19,135 nt of DNA from an uncultured Azospirillum sp. (GCA_902489795.1 CABUBU010000030.1:1-19135); one strand, 5' to 3'; shown: positions 7,320 through 15,710, counted from the first letter of the stretch. Notes: generated by a model not told the origin, from the sequence alone. Numbers and translations: made by a program.

Positions 7320-7787
7320 ATGTTTTACAAATTATGTCTGGCCGCAGCGTTTGCACTGTTTTCGCTTAACGCGCAGGCGACGCAGGAAGCTGCCGCGGAA
7401 ACCGGTGGGGAAAGAATAGAAAACGACTATTACAACTGTCTGCAGGCGGCCAGCGGTTACAGCGACGACGAAAAGGCGATCTGCATGTCGGGCGAAATCA
7501 AACGTCTGGATCGAGCCATCAGCGACCTTTACCAAAAAACTTTTCTCAAAGTTGAGCGCATTCAGAAATGGAACAACGGCAACGGCATGTTCCGCGGCAA
7601 CATCAAAGACATGCAGGACCAGTTCAACGGTTATCGCAGCCGCTTCTGTTCGTTTTATGCCACGACCATGCAGATATACAGCGGCTCGCAGATGTACCTG
7701 CGCAACGAATGCCTGATGCAGCTGACCACCGATTATTACAATCGGTTGCTGCAGATGTCGCGCGATTATGACGCCGACCTCGATTAG
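7320..7787 (+). CDS. Secreted DUF1311 / LprI-like protein
   Basis: 155 residues. The N-terminus MFYKLCLAAAFALFSLNAQA is a Sec signal peptide ending in an AxA-type cleavage site, so the product is periplasmic. The mature part follows the DUF1311 (lysozyme inhibitor LprI-like) layout: an N-terminal Cys region (NCLQAAS, then AICMSGEIKRLDRAISDLYQKTF), a middle DQFNGYRSRFCSFY block equivalent to the QxxWxxYRDxxC motif, and a final Cys (NECLMQLTTDYYNRLLQM). Four Cys probably form two disulfides. The start is chosen from an AAGGAG (7305-7310) nine bases upstream, the intact signal peptide, and the promoter at 7255-7282. Family members in some bacteria inhibit lysozyme; that role here is only inferred. 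Its stop overlaps the end of the convergent ABC operon. Confidence 0.75.
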   Translation: MFYKLCLAAAFALFSLNAQATQEAAAETGGERIENDYYNCLQAASGYSDDEKAICMSGEIKRLDRAISDLYQKTFLKVERIQKWNNGNGMFRGNIKDMQDQFNGYRSRFCSFYATTMQIYSGSQMYLRNECLMQLTTDYYNRLLQMSRDYDADLD

Positions 7788-8611
7788 TCTTTTTTCAGAG
7801 CCTCAAACAGACGGCTTCCGTCGCGGTTGGAAAGGACAAAATACCAACCGTCATAGCGGAAGCCGTTTTGTTTTACGAATTCCGCGGCTGTTTCCGTCGG
7901 CATAATGGTGGTTTTGAGGCTGACCGTCAGCCGGTAGTTTTCCTTATATTTGTAAACGCCGAAAATAACCTTGATGCCGTCCGAGGATACTGCGGCAAAG
8001 CTTTTATGTTCGGGATTGAGCGCCGCTTCCGGCAGCCGGCGGGAAGCGCCCAGACAAGGCAGCGACGAAAGTTCTTCCGCCGCTTCCCGCGGCAGACCGA
8101 TCACCTGCTCGATCTTATGTTCCGCAAACGGCAGCAGAGGCTGCAGGTAATAGTCGGCAATTGCCGCCGGCGGCATCAGATTTTCGCTGACCAGATAGTT
8201 TTTGCCGTCGATGCCGATGACGCTCCGTCCCGGATCTTCCGTCGGCATAACGGAAAAAGAGAACCGTCGCCGTGCGCCGCCGGTCAGCCGGACTTTAACC
8301 GCCGGTTTCGGCTGCGTTGCGTCGGAAAGCGACAGGATTGCCGCCCTTTGCAGTCTGTTTGCATATTCGTCCGCCACGGCGTTGCGGCCATAATAGCCGT
8401 TAACCAGCCAGCTGCCGTCCAGTTTTCTCAGTTTTATCTTTTCTTTGCCGAAACGCACGGTTATTCCCGTCAGTTCGTCGGCGCCGGCATAAACGAGATC
8501 GCCGGCGCTTTTGTCCGACGGTGAAAAATAGGGCATTTTTTTCACGACCGCAAACATGGCTGCTGCCAGCAGCGCTACGGAAACGGACAGCCAAAGAATA
8601 ATTTTTTTCAT
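7784..8611 (-). CDS. DUF4340-like periplasmic-facing protein of the ABC operon
   Basis: 275 residues, last gene of a four-gene operon; its ATG overlaps the upstream stop as ATGA. One N-terminal membrane segment (about 4-22, MKKIILWLSVSVALLAAAMF) is followed by a soluble region with the DUF4340 pattern: DELTGITVRFGKEKIKLRKLDG, then SWLVNG and a later second beta-rich copy. DUF4340 proteins commonly accompany GldG-type (ABC_transp_aux) proteins next to ABC-2 transporters, so it is likely an accessory extracytoplasmic subunit. The longer open frame with a start at 8722 only reads through the upstream gene. Its 3' end overlaps the convergent gene by a few bases. Confidence 0.8.
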   Translation of the reverse strand: MKKIILWLSVSVALLAAAMFAVVKKMPYFSPSDKSAGDLVYAGADELTGITVRFGKEKIKLRKLDGSWLVNGYYGRNAVADEYANRLQRAAILSLSDATQPKPAVKVRLTGGARRRFSFSVMPTEDPGRSVIGIDGKNYLVSENLMPPAAIADYYLQPLLPFAEHKIEQVIGLPREAAEELSSLPCLGASRRLPEAALNPEHKSFAAVSSDGIKVIFGVYKYKENYRLTVSLKTTIMPTETAAEFVKQNGFRYDGWYFVLSNRDGSRLFEALKKD

Positions 8612-10416
8612 TTTTCCTTCTCCAAAGTCAGCATCTGCCGTCGTATGCGGCGGCGGGCAAAAAACGCCGTTGCAAAAAACAGTCCGAGCATTCCCGACGG
8701 GAAAACGACAAAACAGAGCCAAACAAACAGTTCCAACCGGTCATCTGCGGCAGCGGTAATCTGCCGCTCCAAATTCTGCAACGCTTTTTGGTCACGCCGG
8801 TTCTCATTTTCCGCCCGCTCGATTTCCCGGCGGCGAGAAACGTCTTCACTGTCGGTCAGACTTTTCTTCAAACGGCGCAGACGAGCCGTGGAAGCGGCCT
8901 CTTTTGCGTCAAATTTTTCTTTTTCCTCCCGCAGTTTTTCCGCACTTTTTAAATACACGGTTTCGGCAATGTTGGCGGCTCCCGGTGCCACCGGAGAAAC
9001 CGACGGCGGCACGACGGCGCGACCGCTCAGCCGGTCAATCAGCCCGAGCAAAAACGCCGCATTACCGGCATAGGGCACGATGCCGTACACCGGATTTTCA
9101 GGATTATGGGAAGCGACCCACAGTTCATCGGCGGCAAAATCGCTATCGGCAACGACCGCCACCGCACCGTCACGGACGGCAAACGGCAGATAGGGCTGGG
9201 CAGATTTCGCCTTGTCGAGAATGCCGCCGCGGTAATGAGAACGGAACTTTCCCTCCGCCAACAGCGCCAGCACCCGTTTTTTATTGTCCTGATTATAGTC
9301 GAGAATGACTTGCATTTTCGACGCATAGCGGATTTTTTCCGCCGCAATGTCGCCGCTCTGGCCGCCGGTTGCCGCCAGTTCGGAAAAATGCAGATCAACA
9401 ACATTCTCCGCGGCGGAAAGGCTGCCCGGCGTATGAAAACGAAGCGGCCGTCCGTCTTCTCCCTTAGTCCAGAACCACAGCGGATACACCCGGTAACGAC
9501 CGTCGCCGCCTTTCACCCGTTCCCCGTGCAGAACATCGCCGGCTACCTGCTCCGCATGATAATCAATTCCCCAGGTTTTCAGATATTCGCCCATTTCAAC
9601 GTCTGGCCGGGGCGGATACCCCTGCAGCGCATGCCGGACTTCCGAATAGGGATCGACCAGAAAAACGACTTTGCCGCCGCGCATGACATACTGGTCAAGC
9701 GCGTAGGCGAACACCGGCGGCAGACGGCCGGGATCAAGCGCCAGCACAACGCTTATGTCCTGAGGCACAAGCGAGCTGCCGGCGGGAATTTCGAACACTT
9801 CGTAATATTCTTGCAAAAGCGCCGCCAGAGAAGCGAAGGCGCTGCCTTTTCCGTCCGGCGAAAACGGCAGCCGCGGTGAAAAAACGCCGATTTTGACTTT
9901 TCGCTCTTCGTTCAGCCCGTGTAAAATCCGGTTCAGGTCGCTTTCCAGCAATGCGCGGCGCTCGGGTTTAAGGGCGGGAATCAGAGCGCTACGGCCGTCC
10001 GCGGCAATAACCTTCAAACCGAAATACAGCTCTTCTTCGTTTTCCGGAAAAGGCAACATCCCCTCGCTCACCGCCTGTTTTTCCATATCGGAAAAGGGTT
10101 TTATCCGCCTGATTTCCAACCGTATCTTGTCCGGCGCAGCCAAAACGCAGCGGGCAAGAAAGGCTGTCGTCCGAGCCGCATGGGCGCCGAGTTCGTCCCA
10201 GGCGGACTGCAGTTTTTCGGAAACATAAAGCCGTATCGTGACCGGCTGCCGCAAACCGGCAACCGTTTTCAGGCTTTCTTCCGTTAACGTGTAACGCCCT
10301 GACGCCGTTGCATCCAGCTGGCGGCCGCCGACCAGCCGGCTGACGAGCAGATTGGCGGTGACAAAAAGCAAAGCCAGCAGCACGCCGGCCAAAAGTATCG
10401 CGCTCCGGCGTTTCAT
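8608..10416 (-). CDS. GldG-like ABC transporter auxiliary protein
   Basis: 602 residues. An N-terminal membrane segment (about 7-27) precedes a large extracytoplasmic region with hallmarks of GldG/ABC_transp_aux proteins: LDATASGRYTLTEESLKTV near the start, RQPVTIRLYVS, KIGVFSPRLPF, the DUF4350-type DQYVMRGGKVVFLVDPYSE, and AVVADSDFAADE. A charged coiled-coil (about 485-557) leads to a C-terminal membrane segment (about 563-587) and a basic tail. GldG works with GldA and GldF in Bacteroidetes gliding and secretion; homologues elsewhere form ABC transporters whose substrate is often unknown. It overlaps both neighbours by 4 nt, which implies translational coupling. Confidence 0.88.
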   Translation of the reverse strand: MKRRSAILLAGVLLALLFVTANLLVSRLVGGRQLDATASGRYTLTEESLKTVAGLRQPVTIRLYVSEKLQSAWDELGAHAARTTAFLARCVLAAPDKIRLEIRRIKPFSDMEKQAVSEGMLPFPENEEELYFGLKVIAADGRSALIPALKPERRALLESDLNRILHGLNEERKVKIGVFSPRLPFSPDGKGSAFASLAALLQEYYEVFEIPAGSSLVPQDISVVLALDPGRLPPVFAYALDQYVMRGGKVVFLVDPYSEVRHALQGYPPRPDVEMGEYLKTWGIDYHAEQVAGDVLHGERVKGGDGRYRVYPLWFWTKGEDGRPLRFHTPGSLSAAENVVDLHFSELAATGGQSGDIAAEKIRYASKMQVILDYNQDNKKRVLALLAEGKFRSHYRGGILDKAKSAQPYLPFAVRDGAVAVVADSDFAADELWVASHNPENPVYGIVPYAGNAAFLLGLIDRLSGRAVVPPSVSPVAPGAANIAETVYLKSAEKLREEKEKFDAKEAASTARLRRLKKSLTDSEDVSRRREIERAENENRRDQKALQNLERQITAAADDRLELFVWLCFVVFPSGMLGLFFATAFFARRRIRRQMLTLEKEK

Positions 10417-11144
10417 CTTCCCCTCCTTGCCGCATAAACGGCCACCCAGTTGAAAGCCAGCAGCGCCGCGGTCAGAGAAGCGAAATAAAAAACGCCGTCC
10501 AGCCCGAAATATCCGTTCGTAAAACTCTGATAGCGGGAAGAAAAGTCAAGCGCGGACGGCAGATAAAAGGGCATTTCCGGCCACACGCCGGCAAGCGGAG
10601 AAAAAAGCGGCGCCGGATTGAAGAAAATCAGCAGCCAGCCGAAAAACACGCTGACCAGATAAGCCGCCGCCGGCAGAGGAATCAGGCAGGAAACGGTGCA
10701 GCCGAGTGCGGAAAGCGCCGCCGCGGCCAGCAAAGCTCCGAAATAGGCGGAAGCCAGATTGAGCGGATCTACGGCAACGGTGCCGGCCGTCAGCAAGGCG
10801 AGCGGCACGGAAGTAAGGATCATCAGCCCCCCCATTGTCCAGGCCGCGGCAAATTTGCCGAAGACCAGCGTCAGATCGTCCGCCGGCAGGGTCAAAAGCG
10901 CTTCCAGCGTGCCGGTTTTGGCCTCTTCCGACCACAGCCGGCCGGTCACCGCCGGCAGCGTTACGGACAGCACCAACGGCTGAAAAGCGAAATACGAACG
11001 CATCGCCGGATTGTCGACGACAAAGTACATGCCGACAAAAACCGCAAAAACAAGCGAAAAAACCATATATACGGCAAAAATAAAATAAGCCGAATAATTG
11101 AAGAAAAAGCTTCCCAGTTCCCGTTTGTAAAGCGCCGTCAGCAT
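10413..11144 (-). CDS. ABC-2 type permease, GldF-like
   Basis: 243 residues with about six hydrophobic segments, beginning MLTALYKRELGSFFFN. The signature region RLWSEEAKTGTLEALLTLP (typically RSFSEERRTGTxExLLTxP) identifies an ABC-2 family permease of the GldF/NatB type. It should form the membrane channel with the ATPase encoded upstream. The ATG at 11144 overlaps the ATPase gene by 7 nt; a longer frame back to 11234 would only read within that gene. A run of G/A (GGGAGGGG) just upstream of the ATG is a strong ribosome-binding site. Confidence 0.9.
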   Translation of the reverse strand: MLTALYKRELGSFFFNYSAYFIFAVYMVFSLVFAVFVGMYFVVDNPAMRSYFAFQPLVLSVTLPAVTGRLWSEEAKTGTLEALLTLPADDLTLVFGKFAAAWTMGGLMILTSVPLALLTAGTVAVDPLNLASAYFGALLAAAALSALGCTVSCLIPLPAAAYLVSVFFGWLLIFFNPAPLFSPLAGVWPEMPFYLPSALDFSSRYQSFTNGYFGLDGVFYFASLTAALLAFNWVAVYAARRGR

Positions 11145-11917
11145 ATTTTCCCCTCCCTTTCGTCCGCGGCCTTTTCTTCCGCACCGGCCGTCAGGCGAGC
11201 AAAAGCGTCGGCAAGCGTTCCGTCGGCAGAACAACTGCGCAGACTTTCGACCGGTGCGTCCAGACGGATTTTACCCTCAGAAAGCAGCAACACGCGGGAT
11301 TTGAGCGCTTCCGCCTCTTCCAGCAAATGGGTCGAGATCAGCACCAGGTTGTCTTTGGCATAATCTTTTAAAAAACGACGTACGACGATTTTCTGGTTGG
11401 GATCAAGCCCTTCCGTCGGTTCGTCCAAAACCGCCAGCCGCGGCCGGTGCAGCAGCGCCGAAACGATCCCCGCCCGCCGCCGGTAGCCTTTGGAGAGGTT
11501 TTTTATCTTCTCTCCCAAAACCGGTTCAATTCCCAGCCCGACCGCCGTTTCTTTGACCCCGGCGGCAAACTCCCTTTCCGTCATTTTGAAAACCCCGGCC
11601 ACAAAACGCAGATATTCGAACACCGTCATTTCCTGATAAAGCGGCGTGTTTTCGGGCATGTAGCCGAGCTGGCGCAAAATGCCGACCCGGTCGTTTTCAT
11701 ACAACAGGCCGCAGATCCGCACGCTGCCCGCATCCGGCGCCAGATAGCCGCAGATAACCCGCATCAGGGTGGTTTTGCCGGCACCGTTTGGCCCGAGCAG
11801 CGTTATCGGTTCTCCCGCGCCGGCCGAAAAGCCGATCCCTTTCAGCACCTCGCGCCGGCCGAATTTTTTCATCAGCCCCCGAATTTCGATCATATTGTTC
11901 GTTTTCCCGTTTGACAT
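11138..11917 (-). CDS. ABC transporter ATPase, GldA-like
   Basis: 259 residues with a complete nucleotide-binding domain: Walker A GPNGAGKTT (42-50), signature LSKGY (141-145, a common ABC-2 variant of LSGGQ), Walker B LAVLDE (161-166), D-loop GLD and H-loop His197 in LISTH. The Q-loop position reads GYMPEN (85-90), as in GldA/drug-export type ATPases where the usual Gln is replaced. It is the first gene of the operon and powers the GldF-like permease. A second possible start is the ATG at 11893 (MIEIRG), which matches the family N-terminus better. The 11917 start has no Shine-Dalgarno and lies just after TATAAC-like DNA. Confidence 0.92.
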   Translation of the reverse strand: MSNGKTNNMIEIRGLMKKFGRREVLKGIGFSAGAGEPITLLGPNGAGKTTLMRVICGYLAPDAGSVRICGLLYENDRVGILRQLGYMPENTPLYQEMTVFEYLRFVAGVFKMTEREFAAGVKETAVGLGIEPVLGEKIKNLSKGYRRRAGIVSALLHRPRLAVLDEPTEGLDPNQKIVVRRFLKDYAKDNLVLISTHLLEEAEALKSRVLLLSEGKIRLDAPVESLRSCSADGTLADAFARLTAGAEEKAADEREGKIC

Positions 11918-12077
11918 GAGGTTATAATAAACCGCTTTCTTTTAAATTTCATGCTTATTTGATTATTATCCTCATCATTTCCACAAACCGGCCCGTTTTT
12001 TTGAAAATCTTTGATGACAAAACGGCAAAATTGGATTACCCTGATCTGCATCAGAAAAAGAACGGAGCAAAATAAAA

Positions 12078-12578
12078 GTGAACAACGAATATTCCCGCGA
12101 AGAACAAAACGCGCTGAAAACCGGCCTGTACGTAATGCTGGCGCTTATTGCCCTGTCGCTGTTCTACGTTTCCGGCCGCAAAGCGGTCGAACACCAGGAA
12201 AGCGGCAGCTACTACCCGGTATACGCGCGTTTCGGCAGAACCGACGGCTTGCAGGTAGGCGACGTCGTCCGGCTGGCCGGCATGCCGGTGGGCAAGGTGA
12301 CGGCGGCCAAACTCGACGACAAGTTCAACGCCATTTTGACGCTTGAGCTGAAAGACGGGCTGAAAGTTCCCGACGACAGCAGCGCGTCGATCGTCAGCGA
12401 CGGCATTCTCGGATCAAAATACATCGAAATAGAACCGGGAGGGTCGGAAGACTACATTCCGGAAGGCGGGGAATTCAGCTACACTCAGGACGCCATGGTG
12501 CTTGAGGAGCTGGTGGAAAGAATTATCGGCATGGGCAAAGCCAAACAACAATCTGCAGGCAAAGGAGAAGCAAAATGA
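12078..12578 (+). CDS. MlaD-like MCE-domain protein (first copy)
   Basis: 166 residues starting at GTG, with GGAG about 11 nt upstream. A single N-terminal membrane segment (about 15-33) is followed by an MCE domain (about 45-120): VYARFGRTDGLQVGDVVRLAGMPVG, the spaced hydrophobics of beta-strands, SDGILGSKYIEIEPGG, and a short C-terminal tail. MlaD proteins form periplasmic rings that bind phospholipid for the Mla transport system, which keeps the outer membrane asymmetric. The ATPase (MlaF) and permease (MlaE) are not in this window. The next gene starts before this one ends (4-nt overlap), so the two are coupled. Confidence 0.9.
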   Translation: MNNEYSREEQNALKTGLYVMLALIALSLFYVSGRKAVEHQESGSYYPVYARFGRTDGLQVGDVVRLAGMPVGKVTAAKLDDKFNAILTLELKDGLKVPDDSSASIVSDGILGSKYIEIEPGGSEDYIPEGGEFSYTQDAMVLEELVERIIGMGKAKQQSAGKGEAK

Positions 12579-13033
12579 AAAAACGTCCGGTTGAAACAAT
12601 TATGGGAATCGTCGTCCTTCTGGTCGCGGCGTTTTTCCTGTTTTTCGCCTATCGGGTGTCCGATCTGCAGGTTGTCAAGGGCTATGAACTGAACGCCAAA
12701 TTTCTAAAAGTGGGCGGTCTGACTACCGGTGCCGACGTCATGATCAACGGTATCAAGGTCGGCACTGTCATCGGTCAGAAGCTTGACAACGAAAACTACG
12801 ATGCGGAAGTAAAACTCAGCATCGCACCGAACGTCAAGCTGCCCAAAGACAGCGCCGCGGTGATCGCCAGCAATGGTCTGATGGGCAACAAATTCATCAA
12901 AATTGAACCGGGCAAGTCGAAAGAACTGCTGCAAAACGGCGACGAAATAACTAACACGAAAGACTTCAAGACTTTGGAAGATCTGGTCGGAGAAGTCATT
13001 TTTATGGTGACGGGCAATGACAAACAGAACTAA
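12575..13033 (+). CDS. mlaD: MlaD-like MCE-domain protein (second copy)
   Basis: 152 residues, overlapping the first copy by ATGA, with GGAGAAG upstream. The membrane segment is at about 10-26; the MCE domain (about 38-114) has YELNAKFLKVGGLTTGADVM, NGIKVGTVIG and NGLMGNKFIKIEPG. The N-terminus RPVETIMGIVVLLVAAFFLFFAY and the direct neighbour DUF2155 match the usual alphaproteobacterial MlaD, so this copy is the likelier orthologue. It differs clearly from the first copy in tail and linker sequence, so they are paralogues, perhaps forming mixed rings. The following gene begins 17 nt before this stop. Confidence 0.92.
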   Translation: MKKRPVETIMGIVVLLVAAFFLFFAYRVSDLQVVKGYELNAKFLKVGGLTTGADVMINGIKVGTVIGQKLDNENYDAEVKLSIAPNVKLPKDSAAVIASNGLMGNKFIKIEPGKSKELLQNGDEITNTKDFKTLEDLVGEVIFMVTGNDKQN

Positions 13034-14129
13034 ATTTCTACTGCCGGCCCTTTTTGCCGCCGGCATCGGCATTGAGGCTCAGGCCGCCGAAATTCCCACC
13101 AACACGGCGCAGATGCAGGCGATGGACAAGATCACCGGCCGCGTCAGCGTCATCAACGTGCCGGTCAACGTAGAAGTAAAGTTCGGCAGCTTTTCCGTTC
13201 TGGTGCGCGACTGCCGTACCCGTTCACCGGAGGAAACGCCGGAAAACTTTGCTTTCGTCGACGTGGCGGACACTGTCAACGGCAACGAGCAGGTCAACAT
13301 TTTCAAAGGCTGGATGCTGTCTTCCTCACCGGCGTTAAACGCGATCGAACATCCCGTTTATGACGTCTGGCTGTTGAAATGCATTGACACCGACGTAAGC
13401 GGTGTACAGACGCTGACGCCGGACGAGCTGGCGGCCCGCGACCAACTGCCGATGCAGCGGACGGTTGAAACAACGCCTCAAAAAGCGAATGTTCGCGAAG
13501 ACAGCTTTGAAGAAATCAATTTGAGCGGAGAACCGATAGATCTGCTGCCCGCCGCCGTTCGTGAAGAAGGCGAGGAAAGCGCCGCCCAGACGGAAGTCAT
13601 CACCTTCAAGCCGGAAGGAACGGACACCGGCGGCAACGATACGGAAACGGCAGAATTTCCGGCCGACGCAAACGCGCCGCACTCATTGCTCAACTTCTCC
13701 CGTCCAAACGGAGAAGACAGCTCTGCGAACGAAATCACGACCAACATAGAAATCCGCGAAAACGCGACTGACGAGGAGGAAGCAATCATGAACGACAATG
13801 CCGGCGTTCCCGGCCTGCCGGAAAGCGGCCAAAATGACGGTTCGGAACAAAAAGCGGCGGAAATGACTGCTCCGGCAGAAGAAAACAAGGCCGAAACGGG
13901 CGAAAATGCGGTAGCGACGCCGGAAACCGACGGTGCTGCAACCACCTTCCCTGCCAAACGGGCAGACGAAGCGGCTTCTACGGAGATAATGGCAACGGCA
14001 GAAGAAAACAAAGCCGAAACAGGTGAAAGCGCGGAAGCAACGCCGGAAAATACCGTAGCGCCGCAAGTCAGCGCGGACACTCTGCGTGAACTGGAAGAAG
14101 AACTCAGCCGCAACCTTGCGGACAACTAA
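13017..14129 (+). CDS. Secreted DUF2155 protein with an acidic repeat tail
   Basis: 370 residues. Signal peptide MTNRTKFLLPALFAAGIGIEAQA, then the DUF2155 domain (about 35-135): ALDKxTGR-like AMDKITGRVSVINVPV, FGSFSVLVRDCRTRSPEETPE, FVDV and FKGWMLSSSPALNAIEHPVYDVWLLKC. Two Cys (in the RDC and LKC motifs) may form a disulfide. DUF2155 is largely alphaproteobacterial and commonly sits beside mlaD. The C-terminal 220 residues are unusual: disordered, rich in Glu, Ala, Thr and Pro, with a duplicated 15-residue unit AEENKAETGE[NS]A[VE]ATPE (about 290 and 328). The tail ends in a Leu/Glu helix (LRELEEELSRNL). Confidence 0.88.
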   Translation: MTNRTKFLLPALFAAGIGIEAQAAEIPTNTAQMQAMDKITGRVSVINVPVNVEVKFGSFSVLVRDCRTRSPEETPENFAFVDVADTVNGNEQVNIFKGWMLSSSPALNAIEHPVYDVWLLKCIDTDVSGVQTLTPDELAARDQLPMQRTVETTPQKANVREDSFEEINLSGEPIDLLPAAVREEGEESAAQTEVITFKPEGTDTGGNDTETAEFPADANAPHSLLNFSRPNGEDSSANEITTNIEIRENATDEEEAIMNDNAGVPGLPESGQNDGSEQKAAEMTAPAEENKAETGENAVATPETDGAATTFPAKRADEAASTEIMATAEENKAETGESAEATPENTVAPQVSADTLRELEEELSRNLADN

Positions 14130-14159
14130 ACGGCCACGATATAAAAACGGAGAAAACGA

Positions 14160-15089
14160 ATGGCGGAAGAAATTGATGTCAGTTTTGTAATGACGGTTTA
14201 CAATAAGGAGTTTTATCTGCCGTCGGTCATAACGGCTTTGCTTGGACAGACAGGGCTTAAAAACCCGGAATTCATTTTCGTCGATGACGTTTCAAGCGAC
14301 AATTCGGTCGAAATTATCCAGAGGATGACTGAAGGGGTAAAAAACGTTTCCGTCATCACCAACCCCTATAACCGGGGAATCAGCGCCAGGATCAATCAGG
14401 GTATAGCCATGGCCAAAGGCAAATGGACGCGGATGCTTGATTCTGACGACATTTTTCCCTTGGACTCCACGGCAAAAATGCTGGCGGTGGCCGAGGAAAC
14501 CGGCGCCGAGATGATTTACGGCTGTTTTACCAAAACCGGCAAGGAACCGAAGGAACTGGAAAACTGCCGCCTGGAAGAGTTTGACTATCAATATGTGCCC
14601 GATGCGATGACCGGGGTTTTGAACGGACGTTTCACCCGCATGGGACAATTGATAAAAACCGATGTATTGCAAAAGGCCGGCGGCGCCGACGAACGGGCGT
14701 TTATTCAGGACGAATCGATTCCGCTGCGGGCGGCGCTTTATGCCAAAGGCATCGTCAAAATGACGGCAAATGTCGTATTGGTGCCGAAAGAAATCGGCAA
14801 CTTTTCCGGCAACAAGATACAACTCGACCATGATCGTTTCATGGCCTATTACTGGATGCTGAAAGACCATCCGGAACTGCCGGACGAAGCCCGGCGCCGG
14901 ATGTATTTGCGCGCGGTTTCCGCCTTTTGGAAATTTACCAAGAAAAACAGGCAATTTCCGTTTTTCACCTCCGCTTTTGCCCGTTACCTCGGATGCAAGC
15001 TTCTGGCTTCAAAACCGGACATGAAATATCTCGACCGGATATATCAAAAGTTTGCCTCCCTGACCGACGTGCGGCGGATAAAACCTTAA
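14160..15089 (+). CDS. Family 2 glycosyltransferase
   Basis: 309 residues. N-terminal GT-A fold: VSFVMTVYNKEFYLPSVI (7-24), nucleotide-binding VDD (41-43, in FVDDVSSDNSVEII), NRGISARINQGIAMAKGKW (71-89) and the metal-binding DSDD (94-97). A catalytic-base candidate lies in QDESIPLR (183-190; Asp184/Glu185), in place of the more common ED motif. It transfers a sugar from a nucleotide donor, probably in surface polysaccharide or lipid glycosylation; donor and acceptor cannot be read. GGAG lies 7 nt before the ATG. It follows the DUF2155 gene by 30 nt without a terminator, so it is likely in the same transcript. Confidence 0.93.
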   Translation: MAEEIDVSFVMTVYNKEFYLPSVITALLGQTGLKNPEFIFVDDVSSDNSVEIIQRMTEGVKNVSVITNPYNRGISARINQGIAMAKGKWTRMLDSDDIFPLDSTAKMLAVAEETGAEMIYGCFTKTGKEPKELENCRLEEFDYQYVPDAMTGVLNGRFTRMGQLIKTDVLQKAGGADERAFIQDESIPLRAALYAKGIVKMTANVVLVPKEIGNFSGNKIQLDHDRFMAYYWMLKDHPELPDEARRRMYLRAVSAFWKFTKKNRQFPFFTSAFARYLGCKLLASKPDMKYLDRIYQKFASLTDVRRIKP

Positions 15090-15117
15090 AATCACAAAAC
15101 GGCATATTTATATCGCC

Positions 15118-15144
15118 CCCGGAACGTAAAGTTTCGGGTTTTTT
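15118..15144 (+). terminator. Terminator of the mlaD-DUF2155-GT operon
   Basis: CCCGGAAC (15118-15125) pairs with GTTTCGGG (15131-15138, one G-T pair) around a GTAAA loop and is followed by TTTTTT. It lies 28 nt after the glycosyltransferase stop. Confidence 0.85.
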
Positions 15145-15209
15145 ATGGTTGTTTTCATTTTGCCGCTTATAGATAGTGCTCAGCAAACTGGAGGCTATAG
15201 AAATGGCAC

Positions 15210-15710
15210 CTGTTAGTTCATCTTTCTTACAGCTCCAAACGGAGCTGACCTAAGTCCTGCCGTTCTTAAAATGCTACATAATGTTTAATTTTTTCTTCAT
15301 CTAAGCCAATGCTACTTACGAAGTATCCACGCGACCAAAATACATTTTCCTTAAAATATACTTTGCTTAAGCCAAGTAAACCTGGCTCCTATTGGCGATG
15401 ATGATTGGCTTTTCAATTGTGCCATAACATCCGCTATTGCATATCTTGCTGCTGTTCTCATTACTAAATGAACATGGGCTTTAGCAAAGCCAATCTTCTC
15501 TATCTCTCATACGGGGATGGTTCTCAGCAGCTTCGGTAACAGTTTCCTGATATAATCCACGACGACAGGTTTTAGGACACGACGACGATACTTGCACACC
15601 CATACGACATGATAACTCAAACGGTAAATTCTATGTTGACTTTGTACTAATTCCATAATTCTTTACAGCATCGGCGTCGTGAGCATTAAACCACCATTAA
15701 AATGGGAGTA
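15210..15710 (-). mobile_element. Decayed IS200-type insertion sequence
   Basis: This bounds the tnpA remnant together with two small palindromes of the kind found near IS200/IS605 ends: CAGCTCC-AAAC-GGAGCTG (15230-15247) beyond the 3' end of the gene, and CCATT-AA-AATGG (15694-15705) beyond the 5' end. The exact ends are not determined. IS200 elements carry a single tyrosine (HUH) transposase and transpose as single-stranded DNA without inverted terminal repeats. Confidence 0.6.
15266..15656 (-). pseudogene. tnpA: IS200-type transposase TnpA, broken
   Basis: Reading the minus strand from the ATG at 15656, the frame gives MELVQSQHRIYRLSYHVVWV followed by CKYRRRVL, the standard start of IS200 TnpA. 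An in-frame TGA (15509-15507) interrupts it after 49 codons. The same frame continues with KIGFAKAHVHLVM, which holds the HUH metal-binding motif, and DVMAQLKSQS, to a TAA at 15353-15351. A shift of frame then gives ENVFWSRGYFVSSIGLDEEK, with the conserved GYFVSSIG tyrosine region, ending at 15266. The part between LPKLL and KIGF is shorter than in intact relatives. At least one stop and one frameshift make it inactive. Confidence 0.85.

Noticed and set aside
11918..12077. Divergent promoter pair between the ABC and MCE operons
   Set aside because: TATAAC-like and TTGATG-like boxes occur, but no pair with acceptable spacing stands out, so no promoter is annotated.
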